From CBDFLT01 sp965249225 (GTDB lineage: Bacteria; Chloroflexota; Dehalococcoidia; Lucifugimonadales; G963668185): a stretch of 64,000 nt of DNA. The stretch spans positions 206,849 through 270,848 of the forward strand of contig CBDFLT010000007.1 in the NCBI GenBank assembly GCA_965249225.1, in the 5' to 3' direction. This document shows positions 7,752 through 15,925 of the stretch, piece after piece; within the stretch, counting starts at the first letter, position 1, and each line of letters opens with the position of its first letter. Made by a program: the position numbers and the translations under genes. The notes below the pieces were generated by a model. That model did no database searches. It saw only the letters and a list, made by a program, of their open reading frames with translations, and was not told the origin of the DNA.

Positions 7752-8564
7752 TTGCGGACAGGAGAGTCGCAGGGGAAAATAGGGCGCCTGGGTCTGCTAG
7801 GCTGGTTGCTGGTTGCTGGTTGCGCACTGTGGCTGGTTGTTGTGGCCGCTGGATGCTCATCGCAAGGGCAGGATTCGCGGGATATCCTGGTGTTCGCGGC
7901 GGCCAGCCTGGCGGATGTCATGAATCAGGTAGTGGACTCATTCGAACGCCAGCACGGCACTACCGTCACCGTCAGCTATGACGGGTCGCAGGCCTTAGCC
8001 CAGCAGATCTCGCGGGGCGCTCCTGCGGATGTGTTCATATCCGCAGGAGCGTTTCCCATGGATTTCCTTGAAGAAAGGGGCCTGGTCTCCGCTGAGAGCA
8101 CAAACATCCTGACCAACAAGCTGGTTGTGGTCGTGGAGTCAGACTCGCTTGAGGGCTGGGCGTCTGTCGAGCAACTAGCCTCCCCTCAGGTGGAGCGGAT
8201 AGCCATCGCCACCCCGGAACTTGCTCCAGCAGGTCGCTACGCCAGGGAGTCGTTACAAAGCCTGGGCCTGTGGGATGGACTGCAAAGCAAGCTGGTGTTC
8301 GGAAGCGACGTCCGGGTTACGCTGGCCTACCTGGAAGGTGGGAACGTTGACGCGGTCCTTGTGTATGAGACTGATGCACGTGTGGCCGACAACGTAACGG
8401 TCCTTGACATCGTTCCGCCTGACAGCTACTCCCGCATCGTCTACCCGGCAGCGGTGGTCCTCAACGGTGACAACCTGGAGCAGGCGCAGACGTTCCTGAA
8501 GTTCCTGACGGGAGAAAAGGCGGATGAAATCTTTCGGTCTCACGGCTTTGCGCCTAGTGAATAG
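7752..8564 (+). CDS. modA: Molybdate ABC transporter substrate-binding lipoprotein ModA
   Basis: A 270-residue extracytoplasmic binding protein for molybdate (or tungstate). It starts with TTG at 7752, with GGAGGAG 7 nt upstream. The hydrophobic signal ends in the lipobox VAAGC (Cys about 35), so it is probably a lipoprotein. The mature protein begins ILVFAAASLADVMNQ, the ModA hallmark, followed by VSYDGSQALAQQISRGAPADVFISA and later ATPELAPAGRYARESL. It heads the modA-modB-modC operon. Substrate preference between molybdate and tungstate cannot be read. Confidence 0.95.
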   Translation: MRTGESQGKIGRLGLLGWLLVAGCALWLVVVAAGCSSQGQDSRDILVFAAASLADVMNQVVDSFERQHGTTVTVSYDGSQALAQQISRGAPADVFISAGAFPMDFLEERGLVSAESTNILTNKLVVVVESDSLEGWASVEQLASPQVERIAIATPELAPAGRYARESLQSLGLWDGLQSKLVFGSDVRVTLAYLEGGNVDAVLVYETDARVADNVTVLDIVPPDSYSRIVYPAAVVLNGDNLEQAQTFLKFLTGEKADEIFRSHGFAPSE

Positions 8565-8626
8565 CCATGACTTCTCGTTCCCGTCCGCCGTGTTGGACGA
8601 AGGCGGTCCCCGGTTGCCATGGACGT

Positions 8627-8654
8627 GGGAGCGCACGGCTGTGCGCCTCCACTT
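8627..8654 (+). other. Hairpin between modA and modB
   Basis: An imperfect inverted repeat (GTGGGAGCGCAC against GTGCGCCTCCAC around a GGCT loop) lies in the 106-nt gap between modA and modB. No U-tract follows, so it is more likely a stabiliser of the upstream modA message than a terminator. Confidence 0.4.
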
Positions 8655-8670
8655 GAGGGATTGAGCACAC

Positions 8671-9351
8671 GTGTCCTTATCCGAGTACGTTTCGCTGCTG
8701 TCGCTTACCCTTCGGGTTGCCGTGGTTGCTACCGCCATCAACGTGCCATTGGCACTGCTGATTAGCTGGCTGGTGGTCAAGAAGAGGGTGCGGGGCCGGT
8801 TTATCATCGACCTGCTGGTGGCCTTGCCTCTGGCGCTTCCACCGGTAGTGGTAGGCTACTTTCTCCTTCTATTGTTGGGGCGTGACGGTCCGGTTGGCAC
8901 CGCGGTCCACGCCGTATTTGGAGTGGACGTGGTGTTCACCTGGGTTGCTGCGGTGCTCGCTTCGGCGCTGGTCTCGTTCCCCCTTGTGGCCAGGGCCATA
9001 ATGGTGGCCATGGGCGGTGTGGACGAGCGGCTGGAGCAGTCTGCCCGCAGCCTGGGCGCCCGACCATGGAGGGTGGTCTTTACCGTCACCATACCGCTGG
9101 CTTACCGGGGTATCCTTGCCGGGACGCTGCTGGGTTTCGTTCGTGCTCTGAGCGAGTTCGGTGCGACCATCGTGGTGGCTGGCAATATCGTGGGTCGGAC
9201 CCAGACGCTCCCGTTGGCGATCTTTACCGAGGTACAGTTGGGCGACGACCAGGCAGCGCTGAGACTTGTGGCCGCCTCACTGGTGCTGGCGGTTGCGACG
9301 CTGGCCGCACACAACTGGCTGCTGGGGAAGGCGACGTACAGCAGGGTCTGA
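8671..9351 (+). CDS. modB: Molybdate ABC transporter permease ModB
   Basis: A 226-residue integral membrane permease with about five to six hydrophobic segments; the start codon is GTG. The BPD-type transmembrane signature is present: RSLGARPWRVVFTVTIPLA is the EAA loop that contacts ModC. ALSEFGATIVVAGNIVGRTQT is characteristic of ModB. It works as a homodimer moving molybdate delivered by ModA. Its stop codon overlaps the modC start (TGATG), which indicates translational coupling. Confidence 0.95.
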   Translation: MSLSEYVSLLSLTLRVAVVATAINVPLALLISWLVVKKRVRGRFIIDLLVALPLALPPVVVGYFLLLLLGRDGPVGTAVHAVFGVDVVFTWVAAVLASALVSFPLVARAIMVAMGGVDERLEQSARSLGARPWRVVFTVTIPLAYRGILAGTLLGFVRALSEFGATIVVAGNIVGRTQTLPLAIFTEVQLGDDQAALRLVAASLVLAVATLAAHNWLLGKATYSRV

Positions 9352-10496
9352 TGGAGTCGCGAAGGCTAGATTTGAATACAGTGTCAAAGTCCAAAGGCCC
9401 TCTGCTGACCTTCAACATCACCAAGCGGTTCCGGGATTTCGCCCTGGAGTGCGAGGCCACGTTCGATTGCGGGGTTACGGCCGTCTTCGGGCATTCGGGC
9501 AGTGGCAAGACCACCTTACTCAACTGTATTTCCGGGATGGATAGCCCAACCGGGGGCGAGATTGAGCTGCTGGGACGGACTATCTTCTCCATAGAGGACG
9601 GTGTGAACGTCCCGGCGGAGAAACGCCGGATAGGCTACGTGTTTCAGGACATGGCCCTGTTTCCCCACATGAGCGTGCTGGACAATATTATGTACGGCTA
9701 TAAACTGACGCCGGTGCCCTTCCGCGAGATCGAGCCCGGGCAACTGATAGACCTGTTCCAGCTGTCTCCGCTGCTGGACAGAGGCGTAGCCAATCTCTCG
9801 GGGGGCGAGCGCGAGAGAGTGGCCTTGGCGCGGGCGCTTGCCACGTCACCCGACCTTCTGCTTCTGGATGAACCACTGGCATCGCTGGATATGGGGTTTC
9901 GTGGCGTCATAATCCGGTATCTCAAACGCATCTGGCGTGAGCTGCGCACACCTATGATTTACGTCTCCCACTCCATATCGGAAGTAATGGCGCTTGCCGA
10001 ATCTGCGCTCGTATTGTCCGATGGGAAACCGGTTGTCCAGGACAGGCCGTCGAGTTTGCTGTTCCATCCCGGTGTTTCGACCATCGCCGACTACGCGACA
10101 CTGGAGAACCTGCTGGACGCTCAGGTGGTCTCGCGGGCCGGCGATGGTGGGCTGGCCGAGCTGAGGGTCGGTGACGTCCGGCTGCTGGTGTCCGACGTGT
10201 ACAGGGAACCGGGTGAGGAGGTGACGGTGTCGATTCGGGCCGGAGACATCATCCTGGCACGGGATGCACCGTCGAAGCTGAGCGCGCGCAACATTCTACC
10301 GGCCACCGTCAGAGAGATACACGTCTCCGGTCCCCGTGTCCTCGTCTACGCCGACGTCGGCTGCGATATTGTCGTGGAAATAACGCTCGGCGCGCTCGAA
10401 GACCTGGAGCTGCGTGAGGGGCAGCAGGTCCACCTGATCGTCAAGACCAACGGCATCATGGTGTTGGACGCGCCGAATCGCGGGCCTGAGGCTTAG
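9351..10496 (+). CDS. modC: Molybdate ABC transporter ATP-binding protein ModC
   Basis: The start is the ATG at 9351 overlapping the modB stop; an in-frame extension back to 9066 lies wholly inside modB and is not credible. The 381-residue ATPase has Walker A GHSGSGKTT (47-55), Q-loop VFQDMALFPHMSV, signature LSGGERERVALARAL and Walker B LLLLDEPLASLD. The C-terminal third, with ARNILPATVREI and GQQVHLIVKTNGI, is a TOBE/Mop-type domain that binds oxyanion and regulates the transporter. It energises molybdate import with ModA and ModB. Confidence 0.95.
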   Translation: MESRRLDLNTVSKSKGPLLTFNITKRFRDFALECEATFDCGVTAVFGHSGSGKTTLLNCISGMDSPTGGEIELLGRTIFSIEDGVNVPAEKRRIGYVFQDMALFPHMSVLDNIMYGYKLTPVPFREIEPGQLIDLFQLSPLLDRGVANLSGGERERVALARALATSPDLLLLDEPLASLDMGFRGVIIRYLKRIWRELRTPMIYVSHSISEVMALAESALVLSDGKPVVQDRPSSLLFHPGVSTIADYATLENLLDAQVVSRAGDGGLAELRVGDVRLLVSDVYREPGEEVTVSIRAGDIILARDAPSKLSARNILPATVREIHVSGPRVLVYADVGCDIVVEITLGALEDLELREGQQVHLIVKTNGIMVLDAPNRGPEA

Positions 10497-10501
10497 AAGA
10501 G

Positions 10502-10801
10502 ATGTGCGCAACCCGCAACCGCCTTGGGCCGGATGGCTCCCATCTGCTCAGGCTTGAGGACCTCGACGTCACCAACGGTCCTGACCTGCACGTCATCCTC
10601 TCGCCGGTTCCCAACCCCAAGAAACGGGATACCGTGAAGACCCCCGGGTACGTCGATCTTGGCAAGCTCAAAGGTAACAAGGGGAATCAAAATCGTCCTA
10701 TTCCCGCTGATGTCGACGTGACGATCCAGGGAAGCGTTGTTATCTACTGCGCGCCCTTCCACGTGATCTTCAGCGTAGCGCCGCTGCGAGACGTGGGTTA
10801 G
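10502..10801 (+). CDS. DM13 domain protein, probably N-terminally truncated
   Basis: The 99-residue frame matches the DM13 domain: LLRLEDLDVTNGPDLHVILS, then VDLGKLKGNKGNQNRPIPAD and a C-terminal YCAPFHVIFSVAPL. DM13 domains are predicted redox or electron-transfer modules with a near-invariant C-terminal Cys, here in IYCAPF. Normal bacterial DM13 proteins carry an N-terminal signal peptide and an opening strand; both are missing here because the frame begins only 6 nt after modC. It has no clear ribosome-binding site. It could be a decayed fragment, or a cytoplasmic short form. Confidence 0.65.
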   Translation: MCATRNRLGPDGSHLLRLEDLDVTNGPDLHVILSPVPNPKKRDTVKTPGYVDLGKLKGNKGNQNRPIPADVDVTIQGSVVIYCAPFHVIFSVAPLRDVG

Positions 10802-10835
10802 ATTCGGACGAGTCGACGGATTAGCGGGCCAGCGG

Positions 10836-11597
10836 TTATGCCTCCTCGCCCCGAACGATGCCTTTGCCCGTTGGGCAGACTTCGAGAAGGCAGCAGCCCG
10901 CGCACTCCGGCCGCTTTCGGCAGACCTCCCTGCCGTGACGCACGATCAGGGCGTGGTACTCGCCGTACAGACCCGGATCGGCCGGCAGATGGCGCGTGAA
11001 CAGGCCCTGGTATTCCGAGTACATTCCTTTCTGAGGGGCCAGTCCGAGCCTGGCGAAGATGCGCCGGGTGTAAGAGTCCACGACGAAGACCGGCTGACCG
11101 CCGACGTATAGCAGAATATCGTCGGCGGTCTCCTCGCCGATGCCATAAACGCCCAACAGCTCCTCCCTTAGCGAGCCAGCATTTTCCTGCGACATGGCGT
11201 CCAGATCGTCGTCGAACCGCCGGCCCAGAAACTCGGCTAGCGCCTTCAGCTTCCGGGCCTTGACGTTGTAGTACACCGTTGGATACAGCAGAGCGGCCAG
11301 CCTCTCCTCGGGGATGCGTCGAATCGCCTGTGGGGATAAGGCGCCGGCGGCCTTGAGGTTGGTGATGGCCTTCTCCACGTTGACCCAGGCCGCCGCCTGC
11401 GTGAGCACGGCGCCGACCATGATTTCGAAGGCGGTCTCCCCTGGCCACCAACGCTGAGGCCCGTACCTATGGGCCAGCCGTTGGTAGATTTCCAGAAGAC
11501 TTTGCCGAATTTCCTTGCTGCCGTCCAAGTCGGATCTGAGGGCTAGGGTTCTCATAGCTGGTCGGTCAAATTGACTGAGCATCGCGACGGAGCTCAT
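10836..11597 (-). CDS. HhH-GPD family DNA glycosylase, endonuclease III-related
   Basis: A 253-residue protein of the endonuclease III superfamily, most like the uncharacterised COG2231-type branch. The helix-hairpin-helix is GVYGIGEETADDILLYVGG, followed by the catalytic Asp in FVVDSYTRRIFARLGL. The position of the lyase Lys of E. coli Nth (GRKTAN) is Glu here (GEETAD), so it may be a monofunctional glycosylase without AP-lyase activity. Four Cys near the C-terminus (C-x5-C-x2-C-x5-C) can hold a 4Fe-4S cluster. Upstream residues 1-25 may be non-coding; an internal start at Met15 is possible. Substrate base is unknown. Confidence 0.85.
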   Translation of the reverse strand: MSSVAMLSQFDRPAMRTLALRSDLDGSKEIRQSLLEIYQRLAHRYGPQRWWPGETAFEIMVGAVLTQAAAWVNVEKAITNLKAAGALSPQAIRRIPEERLAALLYPTVYYNVKARKLKALAEFLGRRFDDDLDAMSQENAGSLREELLGVYGIGEETADDILLYVGGQPVFVVDSYTRRIFARLGLAPQKGMYSEYQGLFTRHLPADPGLYGEYHALIVRHGREVCRKRPECAGCCLLEVCPTGKGIVRGEEA

Positions 11598-11691
11598 CCT
11601 AGCATCAGCGCCCGTTTTCCAACAACTTGAATCGCGCTCGCCTCCCCCTTAAACTTTCATTACGAGAACGTCAAAAGAGGCGCGGAGTCCG

Positions 11692-12531
11692 GTGAAGACC
11701 TTTTTACAGAAATTACTAGAGGCCTGTGAGGCAAGCCAGAGCCTGGTGTGCGTCGGCCTCGATCCCGATCCGGACCGGATGCCGGTCTCAGATGTTTTGG
11801 CGTTCAACAAAGCGATCATTGATGCCACAAAGGACTTGGTGTGCGCCTACAAGCCGAACCTGGCGTTCTACGAGGCCTTGGGTCGATCGGGGCTGGACGC
11901 CCTAGAGGGGACGGTGGCCTACGTGCGAGAGCAGGCACCGGCCGTTATGGTGATCGGTGACGCCAAGCGCGGCGACATCGCCTCCTCCAACGCGCGCTAT
12001 GCCAGGGCCATGTTCGAGGTGTGGGGCTTCGACGCCACCACGGTTAACTGCTACGGCGGTGGCGAATCCCTGGAGCCGTTTCTCCAGTACAAGGACCGGG
12101 GCGTGTTCGTCTGGTGCCGGTCCTCCAACCCAGGCGCACGGGAGTTCCAGGACCTGAGTCTATCGTCGGGCGGTGAGACGGAGGTACTGTACCAGTGGGT
12201 GGCCCGTCGCGCGGCCGAATGGGACATCAAAACGGGAAACGTTGGACTGGTGGTGGGCGCTACCTATCCAGAAGAGCTGAAGTTAATCCGCTCTCGGTGG
12301 CCTGAGGTCCCACTGCTGATCCCAGGTGTCGGCAAGCAGGGAGGAGACCTATCGGCGGCCGTCAAGTTTGGAGTGAACCCTCGCGGTCGGGGGGCCTTAA
12401 TCAACTCGTCTAGTGGGGTAATTTACGCGTCCGAAGACCCTGCCGATTTCGCGGTGGCCGCTCGCGGCGCTGCGGAGGACCTGCGCCGCCGGATCAACCG
12501 TATCCTTAGCGAGGAGGGGAGGGGTTGGTAA
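11692..12531 (+). CDS. pyrF: Orotidine 5'-phosphate decarboxylase (type 2)
   Basis: A 279-residue OMP decarboxylase, the last step of UMP synthesis. The catalytic motif GDAKRGDIASSN lies near residue 90, and the phosphate-binding LIPGVGKQGGD near 205. Its length and motif order match the longer subfamily (PyrF type 2) found in actinobacteria and many anaerobes rather than the 230-residue enteric enzyme. The start is GTG at 11692. It overlaps the next gene by 7 nt. No other pyrimidine gene is adjacent, though a carbamoyltransferase paralogue occurs at 47 kb. Confidence 0.95.
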   Translation: MKTFLQKLLEACEASQSLVCVGLDPDPDRMPVSDVLAFNKAIIDATKDLVCAYKPNLAFYEALGRSGLDALEGTVAYVREQAPAVMVIGDAKRGDIASSNARYARAMFEVWGFDATTVNCYGGGESLEPFLQYKDRGVFVWCRSSNPGAREFQDLSLSSGGETEVLYQWVARRAAEWDIKTGNVGLVVGATYPEELKLIRSRWPEVPLLIPGVGKQGGDLSAAVKFGVNPRGRGALINSSSGVIYASEDPADFAVAARGAAEDLRRRINRILSEEGRGW

Positions 12532-12719
12532 CCGAGCTGCGCTTGGGCGACGTGGTGCGGCTCAGGAAGGTGCACCCTTGTGGCGGGTACGAGTGGGAAG
12601 TCGTTCGATTGGGTGCCGATATCGGGGTTCGGTGCCTCACCTGCGGCCGACGGGTTCTGATGTCGCGGTGGACACTGCAGAAGAGGATCAAGAGTTTGAA
12701 GCCCACCAACCCGGTTTAA
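12525..12719 (+). CDS. DUF951 family protein
   Basis: A 64-residue protein starting at TTG 12525, which overlaps the pyrF stop and follows a purine-rich ribosome-binding region (GAGGAGGGGAGGGG). The sequence LRLGDVVRLRKVHPCGGYEW, then RCLTCGRRVLMSRWTLQKR, matches DUF951, a small family common in Firmicutes and Chloroflexota. The two Cys (CxxC plus an upstream C-G) may hold zinc. In Firmicutes it often neighbours chromosome-segregation or GTPase genes; here it follows pyrF. Function is not established. Confidence 0.9.
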   Translation: MVTELRLGDVVRLRKVHPCGGYEWEVVRLGADIGVRCLTCGRRVLMSRWTLQKRIKSLKPTNPV

Positions 12720-12932
12720 CCCGTTAGGTGGGCCGGCAATTTTGGACGGGAATTAGCGTCCCGAGGCGGTGAGACTTCCGCCCGTGGCTACGTGATGTTG
12801 AGGTGCCGCGGCGCGGTGGATGCGTCGCCCTCCCGCCGGAAATTCTCCCCCCGAGGGGTCGCCGTCTTCGTTGACACCCTTTGGGGTTGGGCCTAAAATG
12901 GCAATACCCATTTGGCAAGGAGGAACGGGTCT

Positions 12933-13508
12933 ATGAATGAGATGGTCATAGACAGCATACGGGTCAGTCTCATGAACTATCAGAGGGTGGTAATCCTCCG
13001 CGCGAAGGACACCAATCGCTATCTTCCCATCTGGATTGGCCCGACTGAGGCGGACGCCATCGCGTTGCGTCTGCAAGATGTATCTGTTCCTCGCCCACTT
13101 ACCCATGATCTGCTGCGTTCCATCATCGCGACCCTGGGCGCCACGGTGAGCAAGGTGGTCGTGTCCGATCTGACAGACGATACCTTTTACGCGAAGGTCG
13201 TGCTGCAGTCTAATGGGTCCACCATGGAGATCGACTCACGGCCGAGCGATGCGATCGCCCTGGCCGTCCGGACGGATGCCCCCATCTTCGCCGATGACTC
13301 CGTGCTGGACAAGGCGGGTGTGATAATGGATGAGGAGACCGGCACGCCTCAGGTCCCGACCGACGGCGACCGGCGCCCCGTCGATGAAGAGGAGTTGAAG
13401 AGGCTCTCGGCGTTCACGGATTTTGTGGACACGCTGGACCTGGAAGGCCTGGGGAGCGAAGGAAAGCCACCGCCACCGTCTGAACCACCATCTGAAAGCA
13501 AGTCATGA
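12933..13508 (+). CDS. Bifunctional nuclease family protein (DUF151)
   Basis: The ATG at 12933 follows AAGGAGG with 8-nt spacing; an upstream TTG in frame at 12912 is before the ribosome-binding site and rejected. The 191-residue protein has the DUF151 (BFN) pattern: VVILRAKDTNRYLPIWIGP, EADAIALRLQ, PRPLTHDLL and SRPSDAIALAVRTDAPIF. Family members were described as having DNase/RNase activity in plants, and appear in many bacteria and in Thermotoga. Residues after about 160 are a charged, Pro/Ser-rich tail. A strong terminator follows 30 nt downstream. Confidence 0.92.
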   Translation: MNEMVIDSIRVSLMNYQRVVILRAKDTNRYLPIWIGPTEADAIALRLQDVSVPRPLTHDLLRSIIATLGATVSKVVVSDLTDDTFYAKVVLQSNGSTMEIDSRPSDAIALAVRTDAPIFADDSVLDKAGVIMDEETGTPQVPTDGDRRPVDEEELKRLSAFTDFVDTLDLEGLGSEGKPPPPSEPPSESKS

Positions 13509-13538
13509 CCGCACTGGCGGCTAAAGATTAACCGTTCG

Positions 13539-13568
13539 ATAAGGCCCCGCAAATCTGCGGGGCCTTAT
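13539..13568 (+). terminator. Rho-independent terminator after the DUF151 gene
   Basis: ATAAGGCCCCGC pairs with GCGGGGCCTTAT around a 6-nt loop (AAATCT), ending in TTATTC. It separates the DUF151 gene from the ATP synthase operon. Confidence 0.85.
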
Positions 13569-13632
13569 TCGTGCTCGGGGTGGTTTGACCCCTTCGGATA
13601 GTTCATCCCGGTGCGGGACGCGCCTGCCGAAA

Positions 13633-13663
13633 TTGACAAGCTGGAATTCGATAGTGATATAAT
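13633..13663 (+). promoter_or_regulatory. Promoter of the ATP synthase operon
   Basis: TTGACA at 13633-13638 and a perfect TATAAT at 13658-13663, spaced 19 nt, longer than the 17-nt optimum. It lies 25 nt upstream of the AtpZ/AtpI-like ORF. Confidence 0.65.
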
Positions 13664-13687
13664 ACGCAATCGCTGAAGGGCCCACTG

Positions 13688-13927
13688 ATGAACCCCGATA
13701 GGATGGGCACCGCACTCCGGCTCCTGGGCATCGGTTGGTATGTGGTGATCTGTATTTTCGGAGGGGTGTACGGCGGTTACGCTCTGGATCGCTGGCTTGA
13801 CTTAAGCCCATTGCTCACCCTTCTTGGATTGGCGGCCGGGTTAATTGTCGCCGGCATTGGAACGTACAGGATGCTCATGGCGTTTCTGAGGGCTGACTCC
13901 AATCCCGGTGGTGAGAGCAAAGAATAG
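13688..13927 (+). CDS. AtpZ/AtpI family protein
   Basis: A 79-residue protein with two transmembrane helices (about 10-32 and 40-67) joined by a short loop, containing the pattern GGVYGGYALDRWLDLSPLLTL. It matches the AtpZ/AtpI family encoded at the head of many ATP synthase operons. AtpI is thought to help assemble the c-ring; AtpZ has been linked to Mg2+/Ca2+ transport. Its stop overlaps the GTG start of atpB. Confidence 0.88.
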   Translation: MNPDRMGTALRLLGIGWYVVICIFGGVYGGYALDRWLDLSPLLTLLGLAAGLIVAGIGTYRMLMAFLRADSNPGGESKE

Positions 13928-14985
13928 TGTCGAATCTGCTCCGTAACCCCAGAATCGTAACGGTCTTCGTCGTTCTGGGGATTCTCTTTCTCGTCGGCCT
14001 CGCCGGTGGAGCGCTCGGGAACGAGTTCGGCGGCGGATTCATCGGCTCCCCCATCCCCCACCTTCAGCTAGCAGCAGAGTCGATCACTTCCGAAGAGCTG
14101 TTCCCCGGTTTCGAGCTCACCAATACCATGGTGGCAACATGGCTCACCATCTTGATACTGGTGGTCCTCTCTTTCTCAGCCACACGCAGAATGAAGGAGG
14201 TTCCCAGAGGTCTCCAGAACCTCTTTGAAGTAATTATCGAGTTCTTCCTGAACTTGGCTGAGAGCGTGGCCGGACCCGCCAGGGCCCGGCGGTTCTTTCC
14301 CCTGGTTATGACCATCTTCATCTTCATCGTGTCGGCCAACTGGGTGGGAATCCTTCCTGGGTTCGGGACCATAGGGAGGGTGGAGGCACCTGAGGAGGTC
14401 ATCCATCACGCCCGGGAAGGCGATGAGAATGTCGACCTCGCTGATCTTAGGCTCCAGCTGTTTGACGGCGAGGGCTCGCTCGCCCTGGTGCAGTTTGGAA
14501 CCGTTGACGACGTGATCACCGCTGAGGAATGGGAGCGCGACGGCGTGGAAGAGGGCAAGCAGGCCGGCCGGCTGGCGCCTTTCCTGCGCAGCGCCAATAC
14601 CGACATTAACACGACCCTCGCCATCGCGCTTGTCGCCATGTTCATGGTCCACTGGTGGGCTATCAGGACCCTGGGTATCTTTAGTCACGTGGGCAAGTTC
14701 ATCAACCTCAAAGCGGGCCCTGTTTGGATATTCGTGGGGATCCTGGAGGGTATCAGCGAGTTTGCCCGGATCATCAGCTTCAGCTTTCGTCTCTTCGGCA
14801 ATATCTTTGCCGGCGAGGTTCTGCTGGTGGCGATGGCCTTTATGGTGCCCTTGGTCGGTATCATCCCGTTCCTGGGCCTGGAGCTTTTCGTGGGTTTGAT
14901 CCAGGCGTTTATATTCTCGATGCTCACACTGGTGTTCGCCACGACGGCAACCACGGAGGTCAGCCATGGTGCGGAGGGGCACTAG
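13927..14985 (+). CDS. atpB: F1Fo ATP synthase subunit a
   Basis: A 352-residue membrane subunit that forms the proton channel against the c-ring. The essential Arg is in SFRLFGNIFAGEVLL near residue 293, and the following helices (LVGIIPFLGLELFVGLIQAFIF) are typical. The start is GTG at 13927, overlapping the previous stop. It is about 80 residues longer than most bacterial subunits: a hydrophilic, acidic insert of about 70 residues (about 148-218) sits in the loop before NTDINTTLAIALVAMF. Confidence 0.96.
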   Translation: MSNLLRNPRIVTVFVVLGILFLVGLAGGALGNEFGGGFIGSPIPHLQLAAESITSEELFPGFELTNTMVATWLTILILVVLSFSATRRMKEVPRGLQNLFEVIIEFFLNLAESVAGPARARRFFPLVMTIFIFIVSANWVGILPGFGTIGRVEAPEEVIHHAREGDENVDLADLRLQLFDGEGSLALVQFGTVDDVITAEEWERDGVEEGKQAGRLAPFLRSANTDINTTLAIALVAMFMVHWWAIRTLGIFSHVGKFINLKAGPVWIFVGILEGISEFARIISFSFRLFGNIFAGEVLLVAMAFMVPLVGIIPFLGLELFVGLIQAFIFSMLTLVFATTATTEVSHGAEGH

Positions 14986-15097
14986 GGGCAGGATTAGATC
15001 CGCTGTGAGTGGGTAATCCACTGAGGTGTTCATGTTGACACGGAGAATGATTGAGAAGTAGCGTTTACAAAATGTAGATGCCAAGGATGGTTATAGC

Positions 15098-15325
15098 ATG
15101 ATAGAAGGTAACATACAGGACATTGGAGCGGGGCTGGCCATAGGACTGGGCGCCTTAGGACCCGGCATAGGCATTGGGCTCCTGGCGGCCAAGGCCATGG
15201 AGGCGCTGGGGCGCAATCCCGAGGCCGCTGGGGTTATTCAGCAGAACATGATCCTGGCCATAGCGTTCGCTGAGGCCGTCGCGATTTACGCCCTGGTGGT
15301 CGCGGTAATAATCAAGTTCATTTAG
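15098..15325 (+). CDS. atpE: F1Fo ATP synthase subunit c
   Basis: A 75-residue two-helix proteolipid forming the rotor ring. The first helix has the glycine-rich GLGALGPGIGIGLLAAKAME, the loop is GRNPEA, and the ion-binding Glu lies in AIAFAEAVAIYALVV. The residues that coordinate sodium in Na+-type rings (Gln in helix 1 and Ser/Thr after the Glu) are replaced by Ile and Ala here, so the enzyme is predicted to be H+-coupled. It has an AAGGATGG ribosome-binding site. Confidence 0.96.
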   Translation: MIEGNIQDIGAGLAIGLGALGPGIGIGLLAAKAMEALGRNPEAAGVIQQNMILAIAFAEAVAIYALVVAVIIKFI

Positions 15326-15398
15326 TTCGGTTACGCGGGGTTTCGGCCATATAGCCCATTTGTTGGGGTCTTATATATTGGCGAGGTAAGGAGAGAGT

Positions 15399-15902
15399 AT
15401 GCACGCCTTGGGAATCAACTTGACAGGCCTGGTTACTCAGGTCGTCAGTTTTCTGATCCTGTTCGCGGTCCTGTACAAGCTCCTCTACAAGCCTATCCTG
15501 CGCATGCTCGACACGCGGTCTGCTCGAATCAAAGAGAGTCTCGAGACCGCCGACAGGGTGCGGGAGGAAGCCGTCCGATCTCAAGAGGAGTTGCAGCAGC
15601 AGATCGAGGCGGCGCGGGCGGAAGGCCAGGCGATGATCTCCCAGGCCAAGGAGGTGGGGGAAAAGTATCGGGAGGAGGAGCTGACCAAGGCGAGGGCCGA
15701 GATCGGGGCGGCTAGGGCGCGGGCCGAGGCCGATATACAGAGCGAGAGGGACGCGGCCATAGAGGAGCTCCGGCGTGAGTTCGCAGGGCTGGCGATTTCG
15801 GCGGCGGAGCGCATAGTAGAGCGCTCGCTCGACGAGTCGTCGCATCGCGACCTCATCGAGAAAGTCCTGGACGAGGGCTCGCAGGTCGTTAAGAGGTCAT
15901 AA
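15399..15902 (+). CDS. atpF: F1Fo ATP synthase subunit b
   Basis: A 167-residue stator subunit: one N-terminal membrane helix (GLVTQVVSFLILFAVLYKLLY) followed by a long charged coiled coil rich in Glu, Ala, Arg and Gln. It links subunit a to delta/alpha in the peripheral stalk. A GGAGAGAG ribosome-binding site precedes the ATG. It lies between atpE and atpH in standard order. Confidence 0.95.
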   Translation: MHALGINLTGLVTQVVSFLILFAVLYKLLYKPILRMLDTRSARIKESLETADRVREEAVRSQEELQQQIEAARAEGQAMISQAKEVGEKYREEELTKARAEIGAARARAEADIQSERDAAIEELRREFAGLAISAAERIVERSLDESSHRDLIEKVLDEGSQVVKRS

Positions 15903-15925
15903 GGGATACGGGATAGGACATAACA

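Noticed and set aside
9066..9350. N-terminal extension of modC
   Set aside because: The extension lies wholly within modB in another frame; the ATG at 9351 coupled to the modB stop is the proper start.
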